This document shows, in pieces, positions 6,581 through 13,136 of a stretch of DNA of 13,359 bases. The stretch lies in contig JAEZCB010000069.1 in NCBI GenBank assembly GCA_023412755.1, positions 1-13,359 of the forward strand, in the 5' to 3' direction. This DNA comes from Bacteroidota bacterium (GTDB lineage Bacteria; Bacteroidota; Bacteroidia; Flavobacteriales_F; PHOS-HE28). The position numbers and the translations under genes were made by a program. The notes under the pieces were generated by a model. That model saw only the letters and a program-made list of their open reading frames with translations, made no database searches and was not told the origin of the DNA. How positions within the stretch are numbered: position 1 is the first letter of the stretch; each line of letters starts with the position of its first letter.

Positions 6581-7719
6581 TCACTGATGAGTTGCATGCA
6601 CAGCTGCGCGAGCTGCGCCATGAACTACATGCGCATCCGGAGGTGTCCGGCAATGAACATCGCACGGCAGAGCGCATCGTGGAACTGTTGCAAAGGCTCA
6701 ACCCCGATGAACTTATCACGAACATCGGCGGCACCGGCATACTCGCGAAGTTCAAAGGCGAGGAGGAAGGGCGTGATCTCCTCTTCCGTGCGGAACTCGA
6801 TGCGCTGCCCATACAGGAGGAGAACAACGTGGCGCATCGGTCCAACATCGATGGCGTGTCGCACAAATGTGGGCATGATGGGCACATGGCGATCCTCTGC
6901 GGTCTGGCCCAGCAACTCGCTGATCAACGCCCCGCGAAAGGTGATGTCTGGTTGCTCTTCCAGCCCGCCGAAGAGAACGGTGAAGGTGCCAAGGCCATAC
7001 TCGCCGATCCACGCTCAAAAGTGATCGGGGAGCCGGTGGTCTTCGCGCTGCACAATCTGCCGGGCATAGCACGTGGCACGGTGATGCTGCGCGATCATGA
7101 GTTCACCGCATCGGTGGTAAGCATCATCATCAAACTGCATGGCAGAACGTCCCATGCGGCAGAACCCGAGCACGGTATCAACCCGGCCCTGGCGATGTCC
7201 CAGATCATCGATGGTGCGATCCAACTCGCACATAACGTGCCGCAGGACCTGCGCATGCGGGTGGTGACGCCCGTGTATGCTCGCCTCGGCAGTATGGATT
7301 ACGGGATCTCGGCCGGTAATGGTGAGGTGCACTGCACCTTACGCTGCTGGAACGATCGTGAATTGGATGCTTTGAAGGAGGACATCGAGCAGCTTGCTAC
7401 AAGCGTCGCGGGAGATCATGGTCTGAATGTGCACTTCGGATATGTGCAGGAGTTCCGTGCCAACCGCAACCATCCCAAAGCGGTGGAGATGGTTTGTCAG
7501 GCAGCGAGACATGCGGGACTCAAGGATGAAAAAGCGTTGCACCCGTTCAAATGGGGCGAGGATTTTGGCCTATTCACCTCCAAGTACAAAGGCTGCATGT
7601 TCTGCATCGGCGCGGGAAAGGATATGCCGGCGTTGCACAACCCCGACTATGATTTCCCGGATGACATCATCCCACATGGTGTGGCCATCTTTGAACGTAT
7701 CGTGCGCATGAACAACTGA
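6577..7719 (+). CDS. M20D family amidohydrolase (N-acyl amino acid hydrolase)
   Basis: This 380-residue metallohydrolase belongs to peptidase family M20D, which contains N-acyl-L-amino acid hydrolases, hippurate hydrolase, auxin-conjugate hydrolases and N-acetyl-diaminopimelate deacetylase. All expected metal or catalytic positions are present: C98 and H100 with D101 and H103 in CGHDGH, E132-E133 in QPAEENGEGA, H159 in LHNLPG, and H354 in LHNPDYDFPD. The lid-domain His is H193 in TSHAAEPEHG. It has no signal peptide, so it is cytosolic and acts on an imported or internally made N-acyl compound. It overlaps the acetyltransferase gene by 4 nt (ATGA) and the racemase gene by 1 nt (TGATG). The acyl group and amino acid cannot be read from sequence. 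Confidence 0.93.
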   Translation: MITDELHAQLRELRHELHAHPEVSGNEHRTAERIVELLQRLNPDELITNIGGTGILAKFKGEEEGRDLLFRAELDALPIQEENNVAHRSNIDGVSHKCGHDGHMAILCGLAQQLADQRPAKGDVWLLFQPAEENGEGAKAILADPRSKVIGEPVVFALHNLPGIARGTVMLRDHEFTASVVSIIIKLHGRTSHAAEPEHGINPALAMSQIIDGAIQLAHNVPQDLRMRVVTPVYARLGSMDYGISAGNGEVHCTLRCWNDRELDALKEDIEQLATSVAGDHGLNVHFGYVQEFRANRNHPKAVEMVCQAARHAGLKDEKALHPFKWGEDFGLFTSKYKGCMFCIGAGKDMPALHNPDYDFPDDIIPHGVAIFERIVRMNN

Positions 7720-8867
7720 TGTTCGACACCTCGCGAATAACCCTCAGTATGCAGGCGCTGCGCCGGAACCTTGAGTTCATCCGCGGTCAATTGAATGGCG
7801 CGCGGTTATGCAGCGTGGTGAAGGGCAATGCGTACGGCCACGGCTTCGATCCATTCATCCGCATGGCGATGAAGGCCGGTGTGGACTATTTCGCCGTATA
7901 CGCCGCCGATGAAGCGGTGCACGTGATGAAGTTGCTTGGCGAATACCCGGATCTTTTCATCATGGGCATGGTGGAGGATGATGCCGTTGAGTGGGCCGTG
8001 GAGGAAGGCATCGAATTCAGCGTGATCGACTCCGAACGCTTGGGATCGGCGCTGGAGGCGGCCCGCAGAGTGGGCAAGAAGGCGAAACTCCACATTGAGA
8101 TCGAGACCGGCATGAACCGCACCGGTTTCTCCTTGGGGCAGCTGCCGCAGGTGGCAGCACGCCTCAAGGATGCGGCACAGCATGTTGAACTCAAAGGCAT
8201 CTTCACGCACTTCGCAGGTGCCGAAAGTCAGGTGAATGATCGGCGTGTACAAGGCCAGATCGCCCACTTCCAGAACGCCAGCGCCTTCTTCGCCCATGCG
8301 GAGCTTCGGCCGGAGTACATGCACCAGGCATGTTCCGCCGGGGTGATGAACTATCCGGGCACCATTGGCGATATGGCGCGGTTGGGCATTATGCAATACG
8401 GGTTCTGGAGCAACCAGGAAACCTGGTTGAGGTGGAGCATGATGAACGGCACGACCGCCGATCCATTACGACGCCTGATCACCTGGAAAAGCCGCGTGAT
8501 GAGTGTGAAACCAGTGAAGGCCGGTGACCACATAGGCTACGGTGCATCGGCGCAGGCGCAACACGATATGCTGGTGGCGGTGGTGCCGGTGGGTTATGCG
8601 CATGGCTTCACACGCGGCCTCAGCAACTACGGCGAAGTGCTTATCCGCGAACAAAAGGCGCGCGTCACCGGTATCGTGAATATGAACGCCATCACGGTGG
8701 ACATCACCGGTGTGGAAGGGGTGGAAAAGGGAGACGAAGTAGTGCTTATTGGCCATCAAGGTGGCGGGAGCATCTCGGTATCATCCTTCAGCGAAATGAG
8801 TGAACAGTTGAACTACGAAATGCTCACACGGCTGCCACAGAGCATTCCACGTTGCATCACAGATTGA
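7719..8867 (+). CDS. alr: alanine racemase family enzyme (PLP, fold III)
   Basis: This 382-residue protein has the alanine racemase two-domain layout. The PLP lysine is K35 in VVKGNAYGHG. By eye alignment to Geobacillus Alr, R134 (GMNRTGF), H164 (FTHFAG) and R221 (MARLGIMQYG, the Arg that contacts the pyridine nitrogen) are kept, as is the second catalytic base Y274 in IGYG. Three things depart from the usual pattern: the conserved C-M-D is N321-M322-N323; the gatekeeper Tyr of the C-terminal SYRVPR motif is Q374 (LPQSIPR); and a SNQETWLRWSMMNGTTADP segment (231-249) extends the linker before the beta domain. The enzyme is probably active, but its substrate may be another amino acid. Many Bacteroidota have their cell-wall Alr fused to MurF, so this would be an additional racemase. 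It is followed by the second racemase gene after 3 nt. Confidence 0.9.
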   Translation: MFDTSRITLSMQALRRNLEFIRGQLNGARLCSVVKGNAYGHGFDPFIRMAMKAGVDYFAVYAADEAVHVMKLLGEYPDLFIMGMVEDDAVEWAVEEGIEFSVIDSERLGSALEAARRVGKKAKLHIEIETGMNRTGFSLGQLPQVAARLKDAAQHVELKGIFTHFAGAESQVNDRRVQGQIAHFQNASAFFAHAELRPEYMHQACSAGVMNYPGTIGDMARLGIMQYGFWSNQETWLRWSMMNGTTADPLRRLITWKSRVMSVKPVKAGDHIGYGASAQAQHDMLVAVVPVGYAHGFTRGLSNYGEVLIREQKARVTGIVNMNAITVDITGVEGVEKGDEVVLIGHQGGGSISVSSFSEMSEQLNYEMLTRLPQSIPRCITD

Positions 8868-8870
8868 ACC

Positions 8871-9941
8871 ATGGCATACCTCAAACTCTATAGCAAGAAG
8901 CTGCGCACCAACTACGAACGGCTGGAAAAGTGGTTCGAGGGAAATGGCATCGAGTGGGGGGTGGTGACCAAGCTTCTTTGCGGCAACCGGCTTTATCTCA
9001 AAGAGCTTGTGGAGCTTGGCGTAAAGGAGATGCACGATACACGCATCAGCAACCTCAAGGCCATCAAGGAGATCGCACCTAATGTGCAGACGGTCTACAT
9101 CAAGCCGCCCGCCAAACCCAGCATCCCCAACGTTGTACGCTATGCCGATGTAAGCTTCAACACCGATCTGGATACCATCAAAGGCCTCAGTGCCGAAGCG
9201 GTGAAACAGGGCAAGTACCACAAGATCATCATCATGATCGAGATGGGCGATCTGCGCGAAGGCGTGATGGGAGATCATCTTATGGCCTTCTATGCGCAGA
9301 TATTCCAGCTGCCGGGCATAGAGGTCATCGGCCTGGGCACCAACCTCAACTGCCTCAACGGTGTAATGCCATCCACCGATAAGCTTATCCAACTCAGCCT
9401 CTATAAACAACTCATCGAAGCCAAATTCGATCGCGTGATCCCGTGGGTCACCGGCGGCACAACCGTGACCGTACCGCTCTTGTTGAACCGGGAACTACCA
9501 AAGGGTGTCAACCATTTCCGCATCGGCGAAGCGCTGTTCTTCGGTGCAGACCTTTTCACCGGCGGCGTGCTGCCTGGCATGGAACCCGATGTCTTCAAAC
9601 TCTTCGCGGAGATCATCGAGTTGTATGAAAAACCCGTGGTGCCCACCGGCGTGCAGTCCGAGACGCCATCCGGCCACATACCCGGGTTCGATGAAGAGGA
9701 TCGCGGCCGCCAAGCGTATCGGGCCATCCTGGATGTAGGGCTGTTGGATGTGAATCCCAAGTACCTGATGCCCGATGATGAGCAGGCTCAGGTGATCGAG
9801 GCCAGTTCCGACATGCTCGTGGTGGATCTAGGCGAAGACCCGCGCGAATACCGGGTGGGCGCCACCATGTCCTTCAGCCTGCGCTACATGGGGGCGCTAA
9901 GTCTGCTCAATTCGCGTTACGTGGACAAGGTAGTGGAGTAA
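8871..9941 (+). CDS. ornithine-racemase-type PLP amino acid racemase
   Basis: This 356-residue protein belongs to the alanine/ornithine racemase group of fold-III PLP enzymes (clostridial ornithine racemase Orr and relatives such as YhfX), distinct from classical Alr. Features shared with Orr are the PLP lysine K34 in GVVTKLLCGN, VSFNTDLDTIKGLS (about 94-107), IIIMIEMGDLREGV (about 119-132), GLGTNLNCLNGV (about 149-160), TGGTTVTVPLLL (about 189-200), FRIGEALFFG and the C-terminal beta domain ending LLNSRYVDKVVE. Clostridial Orr interconverts L- and D-ornithine, and relatives act on lysine; the substrate here is unknown. It starts 3 nt after the Alr stop and is the last gene of the unit; 118 nt then separate it from the next gene. 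I see no clear terminator in that gap. Confidence 0.88.
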   Translation: MAYLKLYSKKLRTNYERLEKWFEGNGIEWGVVTKLLCGNRLYLKELVELGVKEMHDTRISNLKAIKEIAPNVQTVYIKPPAKPSIPNVVRYADVSFNTDLDTIKGLSAEAVKQGKYHKIIIMIEMGDLREGVMGDHLMAFYAQIFQLPGIEVIGLGTNLNCLNGVMPSTDKLIQLSLYKQLIEAKFDRVIPWVTGGTTVTVPLLLNRELPKGVNHFRIGEALFFGADLFTGGVLPGMEPDVFKLFAEIIELYEKPVVPTGVQSETPSGHIPGFDEEDRGRQAYRAILDVGLLDVNPKYLMPDDEQAQVIEASSDMLVVDLGEDPREYRVGATMSFSLRYMGALSLLNSRYVDKVVE

Positions 9942-10034
9942 GAATTGTGCCCGGATATTCATGCGACCCGAAACCGCCATTAAAAGCCACCCGTTGAAAG
10001 CTCGCATGCTTCCGCCCTGAAAGAAGCGTGATGG

Positions 10035-10059
10035 ATCGGGAACTTTGGAAACTCCCGAT
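10035..10059 (+). promoter_or_regulatory. -7-like box inside a 7-bp inverted repeat before the M15-like gene
   Basis: ATCGGGA (10035-10041) is perfectly complementary to TCCCGAT (10053-10059), with an 11-nt loop. The right arm ends directly at ATG 10060. The loop overlaps GAACTTTG (10040-10047), one base from TAnnTTTG. The palindrome could be an operator over the promoter or, if transcribed, a hairpin shielding the start codon. Both readings are inference. Confidence 0.35.
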
Positions 10060-10947
10060 ATGCATTCAACAGGAAACCACCCATACAGGCAGAACAGGTT
10101 GCGTACCTCGGCAGTACCCAACACCGAAGTGCCCACGCATAACACCGCGAGATCCGGCAGGCGTTGGAGCAGGAAGAAGATCTCCGTACTGCTCCTTGTT
10201 CTTTTGGGTGGCGGTATCATGTCCATGCGCAATGGGGAAGGTGGCGACAGTGCCATGGCCAGCGCGCCACTGGCGACAGAGGAAGTAACAGCGGCCGAAG
10301 TTGAGGAGACCGTGGAGGAGGAGCTGGTGGAGGAGAAGGCCGAAGTGGCCAGGGTGGATTGCAAGGTGTATCCCTACAAGCACTACAGCAAGTATCTCAA
10401 GGATCGCCTGCCGGAGTATAAGAACAAGTCCCTCCAGGCCGGAATAATGCCGTTGAAGAATGATGATGCGCTTTCCAGCTTCCTTTCCAGAGGTGCTGTT
10501 GGGCTGGTACGCGTGAACAGTGACGATGCGATGTATATAGCGGAGATGGCCCACGGCAAGCCGTACCTGACACCCGCCGCCAAGGACGTGTTGAGATCCA
10601 TTGCCCGCGATTTCAAACAACGCATAGCCGGTACCGATCTGGCCGGTGCACGCCTGCGCGTGACCAGCCTGCTTCGTACCAGCCGGGACCAGCACGATCT
10701 GGGCCGCTCCAATGTGAATGCCACGCGGGATGCCGATGCGCCGCATACGCACGGCACATCCATGGACATATCGTACATGAAGTTCGTTTCCAAGGATGGT
10801 GAACTGCTCCAATTGAGTGGATGCCAGCAGGTGTTCCTGGCGGAAACATTGGCGGAGGTGATCCACGATATGCGCAAGAAGGACGAAATGATCTTTGCTA
10901 CGCGTGAACGGCAGCAGGCTTGTTACCACTTGACGGTATGCCGTTGA
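10060..10947 (+). CDS. membrane-anchored M15/LAS-like protein (DUF5715 type)
   Basis: From ATG 10060 the protein has 295 residues: a basic N-terminus of about 40 residues, one membrane span (KKISVLLLVLLGGGIMSM, about 39-56), a low-complexity Glu-rich linker (about 70-95) and a globular periplasmic domain. That domain carries a LAS-type zinc pattern: R-T-S-R-D-Q upstream, H229-T-H-G-T-S-M-D236, then a terminal CYH290LTV. These match the His, Asp and His ligands of M15 D,D-peptidases and MepA, and the family usually annotated DUF5715. The ExxH glutamate of VanX-type enzymes is absent (A287), so peptidase activity is likely but not certain. If active, it would cut peptidoglycan stem peptides. 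TTG 10045 is a possible earlier start, but it falls inside the -7-like box. The gene follows the racemase unit after 118 nt. Confidence 0.72.
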   Translation: MHSTGNHPYRQNRLRTSAVPNTEVPTHNTARSGRRWSRKKISVLLLVLLGGGIMSMRNGEGGDSAMASAPLATEEVTAAEVEETVEEELVEEKAEVARVDCKVYPYKHYSKYLKDRLPEYKNKSLQAGIMPLKNDDALSSFLSRGAVGLVRVNSDDAMYIAEMAHGKPYLTPAAKDVLRSIARDFKQRIAGTDLAGARLRVTSLLRTSRDQHDLGRSNVNATRDADAPHTHGTSMDISYMKFVSKDGELLQLSGCQQVFLAETLAEVIHDMRKKDEMIFATRERQQACYHLTVCR

Positions 10948-11096
10948 GACTTTGTCGTCGCCCGGCCTGTTGGTTGGGAATTGCGCCGTACCGGCTGCGC
11001 TCCATCACCCGCTGAACCTCCCATCACGATCTTAACATTTATTGAGGGTCGCCACCGCGTGAACCCTAGAGGTCAGCGATCAAATTTGTGTTACCC

Positions 11097-11104
11097 AACT
11101 TTCG
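11097..11104 (+). promoter_or_regulatory. -7-like box of the PDZ protein gene
   Basis: AACTTTCG, close to TAnnTTTG, lies 4 nt before ATG 11109, the placement seen at other genes here. It supports that ATG over GTG 11088. A second near-match, CAAATTTG at 11081-11088, lies 20 nt before the ATG and could be the true box. The rest of 10948-11096 holds no gene I can support. Confidence 0.38.
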
Positions 11105-11108
11105 AGCC

Positions 11109-12620
11109 ATGAGCCGCAAACTCATCTTGATCCTGCTGTTCGCCGTAGTGGTCACCCTTCCCCGCACGGCAAAGTCACAGGAGCCACAGCGCAAGGTCTC
11201 TATTGAGATCACTACCAATGAGAATGGCGAGACCACGACCAGGAAGATCGATCTGGAGAAGGCCACCAATGCCGAACTGCAGGAAGCGTTGCAGGAACTG
11301 GGGATCATGGACCACTTCAGTTTCAGTGGCGATGATGAGAACGTGGTGATCGACATCCGCAGATCCGGTCCTGGTGATGAAGGCGAGCAGACCTTTCATT
11401 ACCGCACCATGCCCCCCATGGCACAGGGGGAGAAGCACACCTGGCTTGGAGTAAGGTATCGGAAGATGACGGAGGAGTTGATCCAGACGCGGAAACTGCC
11501 GGTAAAGGAAGGGGTGGAGATACTGGAAGTCTTGAAGGATTCACCTGCGCAAGCGGCCGGATTGACACCCGGCGATGTGATCACCCATGTGGATGGTTCT
11601 ACCGTATCCGATCCGGGATCGCTTTCGGCCATGATCCGTTCGCACAAAGCAGGTGACAAGGTGAAGGTGACCTACCACCGGGATGGGAAGAAACAGCAAG
11701 TGGCAGTAACCCTGGGGGAGCGCGAAGAGCAAAGAGAACATGCATACTTCGGCCATGGGAAAGACCACCCGCACCATTCCAGCCGCTGGTACCGGCACCA
11801 TGGACCACGGGCCTATCTGGGCGTTACCTTGGATGAAGCCAGCATAGGTGATACGGGTGCGGCGGTAGGTAGTGTAGAGGAAGGGTCCGCCGCAGAAGTT
11901 ATGGGGCTGCGGAAGAACGATCTGATCCGCACCATCAATGGACAGCCGGTGAGGGATGCGCATGATCTAAGCCGGAGGATCCGAAGCATGAGGCCGGGTG
12001 ATCCGATCGTTCTGGGGATCCAACGGGATGGTGTGCTGCAGGAAGTACGTGGTGAGTTGGGTGAAAAGCCCGGCATGCCGGATATGGAGATCCCATTTCC
12101 ACAGCTGGATTCGATGAACTTCAACTTCAAAGAACTTCATGAACTTGAGGGGTTCCAATTCAAACTCGAAGGCGTCAGTGAAGAGGATCGCGAAAAGCTG
12201 CGGAAGGAAATGGATGTGCTGCGGCGTGAAATGGACAAGCTGCGACAGGAGCTGAGCGGAGGATGGCACAGCGAGACGCGCATCAAGATCGAGGGACGTG
12301 AACTCACCGACACGGAGAAAGCCATGCTCAAAGAGAAAGGCGTGTCCGGTCTGGAGAACGAGCTTCAGATCGAAGACCTGAGCATCTTTCCCAATCCAAG
12401 CAATGGCTTCTTCCGCATCCAGTTCGATGTGCCCGAGCGTGGGGATCTGGAAGTGGATGTGCATGATACCGCCGGTGAACGCATCTACCAGGAACGCATC
12501 ACCGCCTACCAGGGCAGGTATGAGCGCACCCTCGATCTGAATGATAAGACCAGCGGCACGTATTATCTGGTACTGCGCCAGAACGGTAAGGCCACCACGC
12601 GCAAGTTGGTGAAACAGTAG
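11109..12620 (+). CDS. secreted twin-PDZ protein with T9SS sorting domain
   Basis: The 503-residue product starts with a signal peptide (MSRKLILILLFAVVVTLPRTAKS, cleavage near residue 23). After a polar N-terminal region come two PDZ domains. The first (about 110-205) begins WLGVRY and contains SPAQAAGLTPGDVI; the second (about 234-320) begins YLGVTL and contains GSAAEVMGLRKNDLI. A heptad-rich coiled coil follows (REKLRKEMDVLRREMDKLRQEL, about 360-381). The C-terminus (about 422-503) is a type A T9SS sorting domain, with SIFPNPSNGFFRIQF at its start and GTYYLVLRQNGKATTRKLVKQ at its end. No trypsin-like or other catalytic domain is present, so this is not a DegP/HtrA protease. It should be exported by Sec, moved across the outer membrane by T9SS, and act as a surface or secreted binding or scaffold protein. 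Ligands are unknown. ATG 11109 is preferred because it gives a standard signal peptide. Confidence 0.9.
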   Translation: MSRKLILILLFAVVVTLPRTAKSQEPQRKVSIEITTNENGETTTRKIDLEKATNAELQEALQELGIMDHFSFSGDDENVVIDIRRSGPGDEGEQTFHYRTMPPMAQGEKHTWLGVRYRKMTEELIQTRKLPVKEGVEILEVLKDSPAQAAGLTPGDVITHVDGSTVSDPGSLSAMIRSHKAGDKVKVTYHRDGKKQQVAVTLGEREEQREHAYFGHGKDHPHHSSRWYRHHGPRAYLGVTLDEASIGDTGAAVGSVEEGSAAEVMGLRKNDLIRTINGQPVRDAHDLSRRIRSMRPGDPIVLGIQRDGVLQEVRGELGEKPGMPDMEIPFPQLDSMNFNFKELHELEGFQFKLEGVSEEDREKLRKEMDVLRREMDKLRQELSGGWHSETRIKIEGRELTDTEKAMLKEKGVSGLENELQIEDLSIFPNPSNGFFRIQFDVPERGDLEVDVHDTAGERIYQERITAYQGRYERTLDLNDKTSGTYYLVLRQNGKATTRKLVKQ

Positions 12621-12777
12621 CGTGCTCTTTTGGGGGCATCGACCCCGCTGAAAGACCGGTGCATGAGAAGCGCTCGCTGGATATTTATTATCGGCCGATC
12701 GTCGGGGCCTCGGGGAATACCTCTACCTTGCTCCCATTAAGCCTGGCGACATTGCCGGGTGGTAAAGCAAGTAGTAC

Positions 12778-12969
12778 ATGTCAAGTGGTAAAGTGAAGTT
12801 CTTCAATTCCGAAAAAGGTTTTGGTTTCATTGCCCCAGAGCAAGGTGGCCAGGACATTTTCGTGCACAAGTCCGGGACCCGGGAGCAACTCTATGAAGGT
12901 GACACCGTCACCTTCGATGTAGAGCAGACCCAGCGTGGCCCAAGCGCAGTGAACGTGCGCAAGGCCTAA
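12778..12969 (+). CDS. cold-shock domain protein (CspA family)
   Basis: The 63-residue protein is a single cold-shock OB-fold domain that binds single-stranded RNA or DNA as a chaperone. RNP1 is KGFGFI (13-18) and RNP2 is DIFVH (26-30). The start GKVKFFNSEKGFGFI and the end GPSAVNVRKA are typical, and the length is slightly under the usual 65-70. The 157-bp region before it (12621-12777) has no other gene. It contains a weak -7-like TACCTTGC (12724-12731) and a 10-bp palindrome ATCGGCCGAT (12690-12699), so the mRNA may have a leader of some 40 nt or more, as is common for csp genes. GTGGTAAAG occurs both in the leader (12759) and in codons 3-6 (12785). A strong terminator follows 25 nt after the stop. 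Confidence 0.95.
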   Translation: MSSGKVKFFNSEKGFGFIAPEQGGQDIFVHKSGTREQLYEGDTVTFDVEQTQRGPSAVNVRKA

Positions 12970-12994
12970 GGATCCCTTTAGATCCAGAACTCTC

Positions 12995-13023
12995 AAAAAC
13001 CCCGGCGCAAGCCGGGGTTTTTT
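12995..13023 (+). terminator. Rho-independent terminator after the cold-shock gene
   Basis: CCCCGGC (13000-13006) pairs perfectly with GCCGGGG (13011-13017) around a GCAA tetraloop, followed by six T (13018-13023). Five A before the stem make it usable on the minus strand too, so it could also stop transcription arriving from the right-hand end of the window. Confidence 0.93.
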
Positions 13024-13092
13024 CTTGGAGGTATTTCTGCGGTGTCATGTGGATCCTCCCTTCAAGAAGTAGGATCACAACCTGCCCGCAAT

Positions 13093-13136
13093 GATCGGGT
13101 AGATCGCTCCGCCGATCGTCGGTCATCTATCCGATC
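13093..13136. repeat. 12-bp-stem inverted repeat with a nested small hairpin
   Basis: GATCGGGTAGAT (13093-13104) is complementary to ATCTATCCGATC (13125-13136): eleven Watson-Crick pairs and one G-T. The 20-nt loop contains its own CCGA-TCG-TCGG mini-hairpin (13112-13122). There is no T-run on either side, so it is not a standard terminator. It lies between the cold-shock terminator and a possible minus-strand gene relic, in a stretch (13024-13359) with no ordinary gene. Structured RNA, a protein-binding palindrome or a mobile-element end are all possible. Confidence 0.6.

Noticed and set aside
10066..10929. Minus-strand open frame of 287 codons
   Set aside because: It is antisense to the M15-like gene, whose signal anchor, acidic linker and zinc motif show the plus strand is coding. 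The antisense product has no recognisable features.
11045..11066. AGGGT...ACCCT inverted repeat before the PDZ gene
   Set aside because: The arms are only 5 bp and there is no T-run; this is within chance expectation.
4463..12985. Similar GGATC...GATCC palindromes at 4463-4477 and 12970-12985
   Set aside because: They are short, differ in the centre and have no common context; GATC-rich short palindromes are frequent throughout this window.
12908..13126. Minus-strand open frame of 72 codons over the cold-shock terminator
   Set aside because: It runs through the terminator hairpin and antisense into the cold-shock gene, and its translation is not protein-like.
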